Below are positions 1 through 13,900 of a DNA stretch of 64,000 nt, piece by piece. This stretch comes from Xenopus tropicalis (lineage: Eukaryota; Chordata; Amphibia; Anura; Pipidae), in NCBI RefSeq assembly GCF_000004195.4, contig NC_030677.2, forward strand, positions 176,688,019-176,752,018, in the 5' to 3' direction. The notes under the pieces were generated by a model. It was not told where the DNA came from and did no database searches. It was given only the letters and a program-made list of their open reading frames with translations. Within the stretch, counting starts at the first letter, position 1. Each line of letters opens with the position of its first letter. Position numbers and translations under genes: made by a program.

Positions 1-615
1 CTCCTGGGCGTGGCACAACTCGGCATCCTTGGACCAGATCTGCAGAGCAGCCACCTGGTCCTCTGTACATACCTTCACAAAATTTTACAGAATAGATACC
101 TTTGCATCTGCCGAAGCCTCCTTCGGACGCAAAGTGCTGCACGCCGTGGTGCAGTAATATGTCTAAACACTAAAACAGTATCCCACCCTGTTCTTCCTGG
201 GGCTGCTTTGTTAAGTCCCCATATGTTCCCTGTGTCCCCCTGAGACGGAAGAGAAAATAGGATTTTGTTACTCATCCGTTTCTCTGCAAGTCGATAGGGG
301 GACACAGGGCTTCCCGCCCGTTATTTAATACATTCCGTGACCACGTTGGTCAGCAGTTGGAATAGTTCTTCTGTTACCTGTTACCTGTTCTGCATATTAT
401 TGCTAGTTTTCTGATACTGTAGCAGTATTTCTTTGATACAAACTGATTGGATTGGGTACAGTGGAGGGGTAAAGCCGGCACCTGGCACGCCCCTTCAATT
501 TGCTAATCAAGTGTCCTGCCTCCTGGAGGGTGGAGCTATACCCCATATGTTCCCTGTGTCCCCCTATCGACTTGCAGAGAAACGGATTTAACGGTGAGTA
601 ACAAAATCCTATTTT
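1..615 (+). mobile_element. 3' end of a DIRS-like (tyrosine-recombinase) retrotransposon
   Basis: In the frame starting at base 3, the first 167 bases read as the end of a tyrosine recombinase (…DQICRAATWSSVHTF, then TKFYRIDTFASAEASFGRKVL) and stop at a TAA near 168. After this ORF, 216-241 matches 540-564 directly. Bases 254-306 are the reverse complement of roughly 559-615 (shared core: ccgtttctctgcaagtcgat). A recombinase tail, then an internal complementary region, then an inverted terminal repeat is the known layout of DIRS-type elements. The 5' part lies left of the window. The family name is inferred from structure and from the HTF…FYRID-like C-terminus; no search was run. Confidence 0.6.
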
Positions 616-1418
616 GCTGTGGGTTACTAAAGCTGGAATAAACTTTGCATCTGTTTATAAGTCACGAAAGGGGCTGGGGTTCCCCTAAATATTACATTTA
701 TAGAAATGACAGGAAATGAAACTGAACTTCAGGCATCCCCAGATCAATTGAATCATTAGAGGTTACAGGTGACAATCAAAGCTCAAGGATAAAAACCTTA
801 GCCAATAAAATACCTAATGGTATTTTATTGGCTTCGTTATTAAAAATGATACCTTATGCCAAAGTTAATAATAGGCAAGTAAAGATAACAGGGAGGCTAA
901 AATATTTTAGGGAAAATGCTTTCAACCTTGCAACAGATAGGAAAGTACTCAAACAGCGAGAGTTTCAGTGGGAGAGCTGTAGTACGGTTATATTCAGTGT
1001 TCCCTTTAGGCTGTTTGGGCAGCAAGGAAGAGTAAGGATCAGGGAAAGGATGGCACTGCCAGTGATGGGCCTAAGCTCAGATACACAAGTTATATCATGG
1101 GCTGCTACCACTGGACTGATTGGCAGCAGAATATAAGCAGAGCACAGTATGCAGAGGAATAAGCCTCTTTATTTACAATGGGTGATGTTCACTCTTTAGA
1201 TTATAATAATGTATAAACAATGAAACAAATAGTTTGATATGTATACATACATACCTACACACTCAGTAGCACTCCTTTGCCAGTAGCAACCTATTAGCAA
1301 TTAGCTATGAACAGTCTGTTACTTAGTGCACTAGTGCAGTTTGCTACCTATGGTCATTAAGCCTCATCCTACACAATTTTTTCTTTCTTAATTCATTTTT
1401 ACATTTTTTTTCTTTCAG
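616..1418. other. ERAP1 upstream or first-intron sequence
   Basis: No convincing exon or element was found here. The stretch ends in a pyrimidine tract and AG at 1417-1418. That is a good splice acceptor, so at least the right part is the intron preceding the first coding exon, and the non-coding first exon and promoter of ERAP1 lie further left. A 102-codon ORF at 828-1136 has no recognisable similarity and is unlikely to be real. Confidence 0.5.
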
Positions 1419-1970
1419 AGTTACCTTTATAAACAACCAAGGAAGGAAAATGCTGAGCACTGCTATAAAGCCACGAAGAATAAAGGACCTGCCATTGTGC
1501 TTTGTGGTTGTGTATTTAATGTGCATATCTTTCAGTATTCAGCCTGCCTTAGCTGCTAGCAAGGCTTTAGACAATGCTGAAATGTTCCCTTGGAAGAACC
1601 TAAGGTTACCTACATTTGCAGCTCCTTTGCACTATGACCTTCTAATCCACCCTAATCTAACCACTCTTACATTTAGTGGCCTCACCAAGGTTACAGTTAC
1701 AGTAACCCAAAAAACTAGCTTTTTGGTCCTTCATAGTAAACACCTGGAAATTACAAAGACAACTATAAAGAGAAAACTTGGAAAGGATCCAGTGCTTCAG
1801 GACCTATTGCTGCGAGAGCACCCTGTGAATGAGCAAATTGCACTTCTGGCTGCTGATCCATTGATTCCTGGAGAAAATTATACAATCTACATTGAATATA
1901 ATGCCAACCTTTCAAAGAATTTTCGTGGGTTTTATAAAAGCACCTACAAAACCAAAGATGGAGAGGTCAG
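1419..1970 (+). CDS. erap1: ERAP1 first coding exon (5' UTR end, signal sequence, domain I start)
   Basis: The acceptor is ttctttcag ending at 1418, followed by 31 nt of 5' UTR and ATG at 1450. The context (aggaaaATG, purine at -3) supports this start. The basic N-terminus (KPRRIK) is followed by a hydrophobic stretch ([15 protein letters not shown]) and a small-residue site (ALAAS), consistent with a signal peptide. The mature part carries the FPW…LRLP…[15 protein letters not shown] block that opens the beta-rich domain I of ERAP1. The exon ends with a split Arg codon (GTC AG|gtatgt) that is completed by the first base at 2977. Confidence 0.93.
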
Positions 1971-4900
1971 GTATGTCTATATTGAAATACCGTACTGCCA
2001 TTACATAAGTTAATGTAGATGCTGCATTCTAAAAAAAAGGATATATTTTTTGTGTTCAGATATATAATACAAAAAGATAAACTCATTATTTATCTTTTAA
2101 AAGCATATTTTTTCAAATTACTTTTTTCAAAAGCTACCCAATATATGATGACTTCATAATGAAAGTTTAAATAGTTCTTCTGTTAAGTACAGCCTCATAT
2201 AAATAAATGTATGTACTCCTTTTACACTATCTGGATGAAGATGATTCTTCTCTATTGGATCCTCAGTATTATGTCTGTAAGCACTGCATGGGTAGTCATC
2301 CTGTTTAACAGTAAAGGAGTGGGGCTAGGTACTCAGATTATAGTGTTTGTGTGTGTGTTGTGCCATTTGTCACGTTTAGAAACAGTAATATTCCATTGTT
2401 CCACGTCACAATAAATGACCACTTTTATTTAAGTCCTGTGAGTGCAGAATCTATCTTTATGGTTTATGTGATATCTGACATACTGCACCCAGGCACAATA
2501 GCTCCAGAATTATACGTGAGTGCCTGTATTACCATGTATCAAATGTATTTGAGCATAGTGCTTTGCCACAGCCCACCAGTGCATGGGAACAAATATTGCC
2601 CATAACGTGATATTCAAATGCAATGACATTAATTGGTTGGTGGAGGATTTTGGAAGTCGTAATATAACAACTGCTGGTTAACCTTCATGCCAGTCATGGT
2701 AGCGTTTGCACAGTTATAGTGCTGGGTCCCAGTTTTATGAGTTGTAGGAGCCTAAAGATGAATTTAGTGGGAGACTTGGGGGCACATTTACTAATCCACA
2801 AACGTCCGAAAAGCGTCCGAATGCGTTTTTTTCGTAATGATCGGTATTTTGCGATTTTTTTCGTAAATTGACGCGACTTTTTCGTAGCCGTTATGACTTT
2901 TTTGTAAATTGTCGCAACTTTTTCGTAGCCATTACAACTTGCGTGAATTGTCGCTCTTTGTCAATCTTTTTTTTAGAGTACTTGCATCAACCCAATTTGA
3001 GCCAACAGCGGCAAGAACAGCTTTCCCATGTTTCGATGAGCCTGCCTTCAAAGCTAGCTTCTCAATTCAGATAAGAAGAGAACCAAAGCACCACGCTGTG
3101 TCTAACATGCCTGTAGTAGGTATCTCTAGTGCGCATGTCTACAGTTTAGGATATTTTTTCATTTACTGATCCATCTTCAGAATAAACTGAACATTTTCAA
3201 GCTCATTTATATTTTTGGTTATTCTGAAGTTAGTTAAGATGTATTCCTTAGTAATTAAGCTACTAGTTATGTTTGTGTTTTGTTTGTAAGAGATGCCATT
3301 CCTCATTTAATAAATACACACAAAGAAATTACTGTTCCACGGGTAATCTGCTATGTAGGCACAAATGGATAAATACTGGACCAAAAAGAAGTGCAAATAT
3401 TGCCTTATCTATAACAAAGTTAAACAAGCAATATTAGCTAACCCACAGGGCAGGTTACCAAAAATCATTGTCAGTTGTGGAAATCGCACACAAAATCACT
3501 AATGCAATTATGAGATTTTGTGTTATTAAGAAAAAGTAAGGAAAAAAGCATTTTTTAAGGTGCCATAAAAATTAGTTGGAAGTGGATGTTCACCATTGTG
3601 GCAAGTGAAAATTGTGTTTTTCTACACTAAAAAACACATTCATGATATTATATAAATATGCAACACAGTGCAACACACAGTGTTGGGAAAGTCAAGAATT
3701 TAAACTGTAAGCACTGAAGCACTGAAGTCATAAATATGCTTTAACCCCAGTGTAGATCAGCACCCATAAATAGAATATGTAAAAATATATATATTTATAC
3801 AGGTATCTATTATCTGGGAACCAATTATCCAGAAAGCTCTAAATTATGGAAAGGCAGTCTCCCATAGACTCCCTTCAAATCAAATAATTAACATTTTAAA
3901 AAATAATTTTCTCTGTAAGGATAAAACAGTACCTTGAACTTAATTCCCACTAAGATATAATTAATCCTTATTGGGGGCAAAACATTCCCTTTGGGTTTTA
4001 TTCATGTTTAAATGATTTTTCAGTATGGAGATCCAAATTACAGAAAGATCCCATATCCAGAAAACCCCAGGTCCCAAGCATTCTGAATTGCAGATCCCAT
4101 ACCTGTATATTTAAAATATGGGAAAAAGTTAAGATCTGCATGGTATAGATGTAAGGCAGTTTTGAAGGGAACTAGCAGGCACACAAAGGAGAGTATGTGA
4201 ATACATGTACTGGATGAACTCATTTAATCATTTACTGGTAGCTGATAATTTCCTTCTCTTCTATAGGTGAAGACTGTGAATATTGGAGGGGGGCTGCTTG
4301 AGGACCATTTTGCTGCTAGTGTGAAGATGAGCACATACTTAGTGGCTTTCATTGTCTCAGACTTTAAATCAATCAGTCAAGTGACAAATCATGGAGTTAG
4401 GGTAAGTGTTACTAACAGCTACACATGCTGAACATCATGTTGATGACATGTTAAAAAGTATTATATATGCCCTAAAATCTTAATTATTTTTAGATGCTTC
4501 AAAAAACTGGGCACATTGTGGCTGCCTCATACTATTCCAAATAAATAAACTGTTGCAGGAGATGCATGCAAAACCATTAATCAGTTCTCTGCTGCCCTTT
4601 ACAGATTTCCGTGTATGCTACTCCAGAGAAGATAGATCAAGCAGAGTATGCCCTGAAGGCAGCTGTAAAATTGTTGGACTTTTATGAAGACTACTTCAAC
4701 ATTTCGTACCCTTTGCCAAAACAGGGTAATGCAGTGGATTTGCTTGTTTTTATAATATTATTGTGGGCCAAATTCATTACTGCCAATGGCATTCTCAGTT
4801 CTATAGGGAAAGTTAAAGGGAAGGAAAGTCATTTTGGCATTTTACTGCCAACAGATTCACCACATTAGTGTCACCTAGAATGCTATATTTATTCTGCAGA

Positions 4901-7900
4901 AAGCATTACCATACCTGAGTAAAGAGCCCTAGAAGCTTTCTCTGTTTAAGATTGCAGCTGCCATTTTAGCTTGGCGTTCATAGCTTCCTGCTTGCAGTCT
5001 AGCTGTTATAGCTCAGATTACACATTCCTAAGGGTGGGGGGAGTGAGTTTTATGAATTCTTATGGGAGGGGGGTGGGAGCAGGAGATGAGAGAACTGGGC
5101 AGACTCTGGCCCCAAGAATGAAGGATTTTTCGGAGAGAGGAAGTCAGATACCCTAAGAACATGTTTACAAAAAAGACAAGAAATCCTGTCTTTTGTTAGG
5201 AGACTTAGTGCAGTCAGAGTACTCAGAGTACATATGGCTGTATTTACATAGACCAGTGCTGTCCAACTTCTGTGGTACCGAGGGCCGGAGTTTTTCCAGC
5301 CTCCGTGGTGGAGGGCCGATAATGGAAGCTAGTTTTGACCACTCCCCTTTTTAAAACCACACCCACTTAAAACCACACCCATGTTATTGCATGACCATAG
5401 CCATATTAATGTTAGTAGTACAGCAAAAATCTGCCATACTCTGCCTTCCCTACCCTGCCTGTGTGTGCCATACTCTGCCTTCCCTACCCTGCCTGTGTGT
5501 GCCATACTCTGCCTTCCCTACCCTTTGTACACAAAACACAGAAAGAAATCGCCAGTGCTCGGTCTAACCCACGCTGTAGCGTTGACCAGCTGCTAGAAAC
5601 ACACTATTATGCCAGCCCTCGGTCTAACCCACAATCTGGAGTTGACCATCTGCTATAGACGATAAAAAGCTATTAATTATACACAAAGAGAAAGAAAGTT
5701 TGCCAGCGCTTAATTTGCCTTTTAAATTATTTTTAAAGGCAAACTAAGCGCTGGCAAACTTTCTTTCCCTACCCTGCCTGTGTGTGCCATACTCTGCCTG
5801 CCCTACCCTGCCTGTGTGTGCCATACTCTGCCTTCCCTACCCTGCCTGTGTGTATGGCCACATACAGGCAGCATAGGTCAGGCAGAGTATGGCACACACA
5901 GGCAGCCTACAGTGACACAATGCTGGCACTGCTCCTACAGTCTGCACAATAACTATATATTAAAAAACTTTTTAATTGCTGTACCACCACAGTATATGTT
6001 CTTTTTATAGTGTGCAGGGTTTATTTGTGGGTTTCAGACACCTGGTCTGAGGTGTGAACAGGGGAACAATATGGGTGATTAGAGCCTGAGCCTGAGGTGT
6101 GAACATTGCAGGGGGTGAACAATGCAGAAACTAAAAGGTGTGAACAACACAGGGGATTATATTTTGAAACAATACAGGGGGATTACAGCCTGAATCTGAG
6201 GTGTTAACCATGCAGGGGGGGCAGTACTGATACCATTTAAAGCTTACACAAAGGTAAGCCATCAAAGCAGCCAGACAGGTGGGGGGCCACACAGAGGGGG
6301 GTCGCGGGCCGCCAGTTGGACAGCACTGACATAGACCTTAGTTTTTACCTTTCCTTCTCCCTTAAGGAAATAAAGAGGAAGGTGTTATCTAGGGCTTTTC
6401 TTTTTTATGTATCCACGGGACTATAAGTTGGTTGACCCATAAACAGGGATAGGGCATGTGTATTTTATAATACCCTTCATGGGTATTTTACAGAATCCTG
6501 TACTCAATGCTTTTTTTAATGTCTTATCTTAAAGATCTGGCTGCAATACCTGATTTTCAGTCTGGCGCTATGGAAAACTGGGGTCTGACAACCTACAGGG
6601 AGTCTGCGTTGCTTCATGATCCAAAAACATCAACCGCATCGCATAAACTCTGGGTTACTATGATAATAGCTCATGAGCTGGCACATCAGGTTAGTAGTCA
6701 ATTATGGATTTCAGATTTATAATGAACCATTAAATTATAGATAATTAATCCCAACATGAATCTGCTATTCTTTATCTATAGCAACTCAGTTTTGGATGTT
6801 TATTTGGCCTCATTGTTTTGCAGCACTAATTTGAGTGTCTATTCATAGGGGCCATCTGTTTGCAGCACACACCCACGTGTGCATCTTACCTTTGATGACA
6901 TGACAGTGCCAATCGTTTGCATTAATCAATACTGCATGTGGATGAAACATGTTGAGATGCGGAGTGCTAGGGATATGACAGTTTCTGGCCTTTTGTGCTG
7001 GAGAAAATGGGTCCTCCACTTTTTTGCATAGTGAAAGAAAATACCTAAGAAAATTCGAAGCAACTTTTCAACTTTCCAAACTTTGCCTTAGGCGCACACA
7101 GAGTTTGGCCCAGCACTGTACATAGCTTACAAATTTTTAATGGTTCTGACATTTGTTTGTAAATGTAATTGCTATTAAAAGCATTACCTGTATGATTGTT
7201 TACATTGCTTAAATGCTTAGAATTAAATTCTCTTAACTAACTGCAATGTTAGCAATATTTATTCTACCAAGGAATAGAATGCCAAAGCCTTATCATTTGT
7301 ATTTAGTCACAGTAAATGTTATGTAAAGGTGGGCAGAAGGTCAGAAAGGTCAGATTTAAGCTGCCAATTCGAGTCCTATAGACCGATTCTGCAGCTTATC
7401 TGCTTGTGTATGGGGCCCGCCAGCATATATGGCCACCTTAACGGAATAGTTCAATGTAAAAATAGACAGACTGCGCAAAATAAAAAATGTTTTCAATATA
7501 GTTAGGTAGGCAAAAATGTAATCTATAAAGGCTGGAGTGGGCAGATGTCTAACATAAAGGCCAGAACACTACTTCCTGCTTTCAGCTTCCTGCTTTTTAA
7601 TGACTTGAGCGGAGGCCATATGGGACATAACTGTTGAGTTAGTTTGCATTTGCATCTGACCTACATGCTCACAACTAACTGAACAGTTATGTCCCATGTG
7701 GCCCCCCTAAAGTCACTGACTAACTAAGAGGTTAGAGAGCTGAAAGGAGGAAGTAGAGTGGTGGCTATAATGTTAGACATGCACTCACTCCAGTCTTTAT
7801 AGATTACATTTTTGCCTAACTAACTATATTACAAATATTTTTTATTTTGCACAGTCTGTTTTACCCAGTTTCATTTACACTAAACTGTTCCTTTAAGACA

Positions 7901-10900
7901 GAAGGGAACACAGTCTGTGAATATATTGCAGGTTAATGTTAACACAAGCTTTCTTTTCATTAGTGGTTTGGGAATCTGGTAACGATGGAATGGTGGAATG
8001 ACCTTTGGCTTAATGAAGGCTTTGCTAAGTTTATGGAATATGTTTCTGTCAGAGTTACCTATCCAGAGCTGCAAGTGGTAAGTAAACTTACTGGTTATAC
8101 AGTGCAACCCACACATATTGTTGTATTTGTTATGCTGTACAATGTGTGTTGACATCCAAAACAGTTCATAGCTTTAGCACCTTACTTTAATATATGTAGG
8201 GTGAAGGAATAACTGAAGAATGGCACTTACTGGGCCCGGGGTTTCATGGTTATAGCTACTGTGTCAGCTAAATGTCTTGCACCAGAGTTAGATTGTATGT
8301 TTTTACAGGGCAGGGAGCTTTTACTGTAAGGCGAGCCACCCCTTTAAATCATTTTTTACAGGGAAAGGAAATAAAAAATGTTTATTCTTTTTTTTAAGTT
8401 TTGCAGACAGTTTCTCTGCTCAGCTTGATATTTAACCTATATACAACCTTCCTTTCTAGGCAATAGTCTAACATTCAGGCTTTTATATGCCATGAATTGA
8501 ATTTGTTGCAAACAAATAAACAGATATTCAGTATTGTTCTAAATAAAGCTCACCGGGCCACCTTGGCTACAGGTTCAATATATATACATTAATCAGTATT
8601 CACAAATACTTAAAATTCAGCAACATGATATTGTGATTGGCTGGTTGGAACCAATTGGTCTTATTTCAAGCGCATCATTTGTTTTTGCCTTCAGGAGGAT
8701 TATTTCCTGGACAAATGCTTTCGGGCTATGGATGTTGACTCACTGAACTCCTCTCATGCTGTATCTACACCTGTGGAGAATCCAGAAGAGATACAAGAAA
8801 TGTTTGATGAGGTCTCATATGATAAGGTACAATATTGGGGTTGCAATAATAACAGGTTAAGGCAATGTTATGTGATGGTGGGGTCAGGGAGAAACCCATT
8901 TTATATACTATGTACTCCTAATGTATAATGTTTATTAATTGTGCTAAATTTAATCTGTTTTCCCATTTCTTGTATTTCTGTTATTCTGATCTATTAAAGT
9001 GTATACTAAAATTTGTAAGGAGGTTGAATGTAGGAAATGTAATATTAATATAGGGCAATGAATTCAAGCACAGCCTTGCAACCCATATTTCCTTATTTAC
9101 TTCTTTATCTTTTTGAAGTAGTAATGTACCTTTTGTGTTCATGAGAATAATGTTTTATCCATAACTACTCCTTATGGCTTTCTTAAGCTCTGCTCAAAGA
9201 TTTCACTTTCCTTCCACACCTTATTTCTTTATTTCCTGGGCCTCTTATCTGGGGTTTCTCTCTTTGGTTTCACTTCCTTGTCTCCATTCCTTGTTTATTC
9301 TCAGTTCTCCAGCCCTTTTGCTGCACCCACATCCCGGTTCCCAAGAGCTGACCACACCTTCTCTTTTCCTGGTTGCCTTTCACCCCCTTTCTTCAGAAGT
9401 TGCCTACTTTCTTGTTTGTCAAGCCCCTCTCTTCAATGACTTTACAGCCATTCTACTATATGGACTTAAAGGGTTAAATCCCCTGCCCGATCCTTACCCA
9501 CATTTTACAGTAGCTGTTCCCTGTCACTTTCTAACAACTGTCTCGTTCTTCTCTCCAGTCTGGTCCACTGCCAGTTGCTTCTTAAAGTGGACCTGTCACC
9601 CTAAGGAATAATTACAAGTTGTATTCTATTGTGTTTGTCAAGCAAAATAAACTTCAATTACACTATATACATTTTTTGAAACTTATTTACTTCAGCACTG
9701 GAATTCACCATTGCATAAAACAGGCAGGCGCCATTTTGTGGACACTGTTATTAAGGCAAGCTGTGCACCCTGCCAAAATCTTGTTTATGTGCCAGTATGG
9801 GGGGGGGACCTGATACCTATACCTTTGCACTGGTTACACAATTACATGGTGAGGAGGGAGGGGGAATGTGAGGAGTGTAGTAACATCTAAGAAGTTCTGA
9901 ATTGAAAGTGAAAGTAACTGTCTGCCCCACCCCTTTGCCTAAGGCATAGAGGCGGGTCAGGCAATATATGATTGACAGCTGGGACTTTTAAATGCTTATA
10001 TAATGGGTATAGATATGTTAATAAAAAAATGACTTTGGGTTACATGTTTAATTTGAAAATGGCTTTTACTATACAGCTTTTTATGTCTGGGTGACAGGTC
10101 CACTTTAATCCCTTCTTTGTAACAGTTGTCTGGTTCCAGTTGCCCACCCCTCTCTCCAGCCACTGTACCCTGCTTCTCTGCCCTGCCAGTCTAGCTCTTC
10201 TCTGCAACACTTTGGCTCCTGTGCCCAGCCCCCCTCATCATCTAGCAGATTCTAGCCCCCCAATCTTTTCCCATTACACATTTAACCTCTTAGCCTCATT
10301 AAACTGTTATAAGAACTTGTATTTTGGATAAAAATAAAGCCCTTATGGAATAAAGTACTGCAAACAAAAATATTAATTATACACACTGCTTATGACTCTG
10401 TAATGACAATTTTAATTAACAAATAATATACTAAGTAAGAATATTGCATATTGTGTAATGGGCTCCATTCTGTCCCCTCATATTTTTTAGGGTGCTTGCA
10501 TTCTTAATATGCTGATGGACTACATGGGTGCAGAAAGCTTTGAAGCTGGAATTGTGGATTATTTACGTCGTTATAGTTACCGCAATGCTAGGAATGAAGA
10601 CCTGTGGAACAGCATGACGGATGTAAGTAAAGTTTATTATCATTTATTATAGTTTTTACATAGGCATTCTTGGCCAAAATTTCTCCCTACAGGTAGGAAA
10701 GTAACGTAATCTTTGGTGTTGGAAGAACTTGTGCCCTTTGAGGGAGGAGGGTGTTCCATCCATCGCTAGTTACTTTGTCAGACGAACCTTTTAATAGGGG
10801 CACTTTTCCTTGAGAATATCTGCAGACTTGTTAATGTTAAATGGATATAATTTATCAGTTAGATTATGTTTATTGCAGTCGCCCTTTTACTTGTAGAATA

Positions 10901-13900
10901 GATACATTGCTTGTAGTATAGACACATTATTTGTAGTATAGACACTGCGTTTGCATTGATTAAACTGTGGTGTGTTCTTTCCCTAAGGTTTGCCCTTCAG
11001 ATGAGACAAACAGTGGATATTGTACAAAGACTCGCCAAACATCTGTAAGTTGTCCAGGATCCATTAAAAAATCATCACAATCCAGCTGATAGAGCTTCAT
11101 ATCCCCCAGGGCTTGCAGCATTAAAGGCACCATGCCAATTTCTCCCCTGTTTATTAGTGCTCAGTGCAGAGCCATACTTGGCTACAAAACTGGTAAATGC
11201 ATGGTGGTACACATCCCCATCCACACAAAGCACCAATACTATCCTTGAAGCCCAAATAATGTGTACCTGTGAGGCGCTTAGGAATCTACTGTACCAAGGC
11301 ACCAAGAGTCACAAAACTGCCATCTCAAACCTGAATAACAGCACTTCAGTACTTCCCCTGGGAAGACAATCACTGCTCCGGTTTTATACCCTCTGGCACA
11401 ACCCACAACTTTCTCAATTACTCTCTGTACCAGACCCACAGCTATGAGCTAAATACATCAAATACCTGGATTAAGTGATAACAGGGTGAAATACTTCCCT
11501 ATAACACTCTAAAGGCCAGATTCGAATTACCTAACTGGATGCACAATTATTTTTAGTTACGCCACACACTCAAAACTTTGTTGGGTCAATCTGATATTAA
11601 TATGACCCCTCAAAGATTAGGAGAGATTCTCTTCAGCCCCTCACTTAATATACCTGTCTCCCAATTCTACTCCTTACTAAACAAACCAAGGAAAACTGGT
11701 GTTACAACTGTACGAAAAATGGTTAAGAGATATACCACATCTCACTAGAAATGTGGAATACTATTATTGAATCTCATAGTACAGTACTAAATCTCATAGT
11801 ATCAGTTCTAAAAATAAAGATATCTACACAGGACGTATTTGACCCCTCATAAGCAGCACTTAATAAATGCAGACATACCTGACAGCTGCCCCAAATGCAA
11901 TCACTCACCTGTGGATTTTATGCACATTTACTAATCCACGAACGTCCGAAAAGCATCCGAATGCGTTTTTTTCGTAATGACCGGTATTTTGCGACTTTTT
12001 CGTGAATTTTTCGAGCGCAATATGAAAAAGTCGCGACAATTCGCGAAAGTCGTAATGGCTATGAAAAAGTCACGACAATTCACAAAAGTCATAATGGCTA
12101 TGAAAAAGTCGTGGCAATTCACGAAAGTCATAATGGCTATGAAAAAGTCGCGACAATTCACGAAAGTCAAAATGGCTATGAAAAAGACGCGACAATTCAC
12201 GAAAGTCATAATGGCTATGAAAAAGTTGTGAAAATTAACGAAATTTGTATTGGCTATGAAAAAGACGCGACAATTCGCGCAAGTCGTAACGGTTACGAAA
12301 AAGTCGCAACAATTTACGAAAAAGTCGTAATGGCGACGAAAAAAATCGCAAAAAATACGAAAAAGTCACAAAATGTTCGTTTTCCAATCCGATATTTTTC
12401 TCATTCGGATTCGGATTCGTGGATTAGTAAATCAGCCCCTTAGTCTGGCAATGCCCAGCCATTCAAAAATATTTGTTGTTGGTCAGAGAGAAAATCAGCC
12501 AACTACTGGCACTTATTGACCTTGCCCTAATATTGTTGTTTAGATTATGAGGCATTTCAGATGCCATAAGGTACAGATTTTGTGAAACAATTATGTAATC
12601 ATCTCGGCACGTTAGTCACCACAGGTTTCAGATTTGCTTAACCATCCTTCACTTTTATTGATATGCATCTGTCCAGATAAAATAATCCACAGATGCAGAA
12701 ATGAGAGGCGTCATAGTTCCTTTTTGATTCCACTCAGAACCTCCCTTACTCACCACTGGCTGGCACATTGCTATTGGCCAAATGTAACAATATCTTGCCG
12801 TTTGACCCAAGTACTTGTTGGTTAACAGTAATGCCAACCATATCTGGCCTCCCTGATTATTTGAAGACGATTACTTTGGACTAAAGAGAGATAGAATTTT
12901 TTCTATTAATAACTAATATCTTGGAGATTCCTTTTGAATACTACTGCCTGCATCATACTTAAGTATTCTTATTGTTATCTTTGCTTTTAAGAAATGATTT
13001 GCTTTTCTGTGTGTTCAACATTCAAAGTAAGAAAAATACCTGGCTGAAACTTCTAGCTCTTTGAATCCAATTGACACTTAACCTGCAACAGAACTTCTTT
13101 CTAGTAATGTCATATTCTGCTCCAGTTCTTATTTTTACCCACCCAACAAACAATAATTACTTGTCTAGCTTATCGCTTCCAGAGAACACTTTGGTACCCA
13201 GTAAATACCCCTATAAAGGTCTGAGCTGAAGCAAACACCATGCACCTTCTTCATATTAAGTTAATAGAAAGTACTTCTCCAACCTAATTTTTCACTTGGG
13301 TAATTAAACAGCTGAAGGTCCATGCTTCTAACATATAAAACAAATGTAAAACAAATGTGAAAATTTAGTGTCCCTATATCTCATTATTGCACCTTAAAAT
13401 GAATTTTTCCCATTTTTGTTACTACAGCACTGGTCTGAAGGTGAAATTATTGATGTGAAGTCAATGATGAATACTTGGACTTTACAAAAAGGTTTCCCAT
13501 TGGTGACTGTAACAGTGAAAGGGAAGTATGTTTATCTCCATCAGGAGCATTATCTCAAAGGGAGCACTGATACTGAAGCTTCTGGGTAATTTCTATAAAT
13601 GATATCTCATTAATTGTTTTCTTGCACTGAGAAGTATATATAATGGTGGTAGTGTGGGCAGTTATAGTTGAGCAAGAGGGTCTTGGACATATGAAGCACA
13701 GGTTGTTCTAACCATTCTGATACATTATTATGGTGTTATACGGTTATACAGTTATATAACTGCAAGTGGAACCATTCTGGATTTCATTTCACCATTGGTC
13801 GCACGAAACATCGTCAGATCCGCCACACACCATTCAGGGCTGAATCGGCAGGTAAGGAGGTAGAAACAATAGGATTTCTACCTCCTTCTGCCGATTCAGC

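Noticed and set aside
3116..3121. Alternative donor gtatct at 3120 for the second ERAP1 coding exon
   Set aside because: It would shift the frame into the exon at 4267. The donor gtaggt at 3116 keeps the frame and matches the human NMP-L-V-K junction.
9174..9611. 145-codon ORF rich in Ser, Phe and Leu
   Set aside because: Pyrimidine-rich intron sequence of ERAP1 that runs into a MITE; no recognisable domain.
11931..12443. ORFs of 84-110 codons with 13-residue repeats
   Set aside because: Produced by the 39-bp tandem repeat of a MITE; open on both strands and in several frames.
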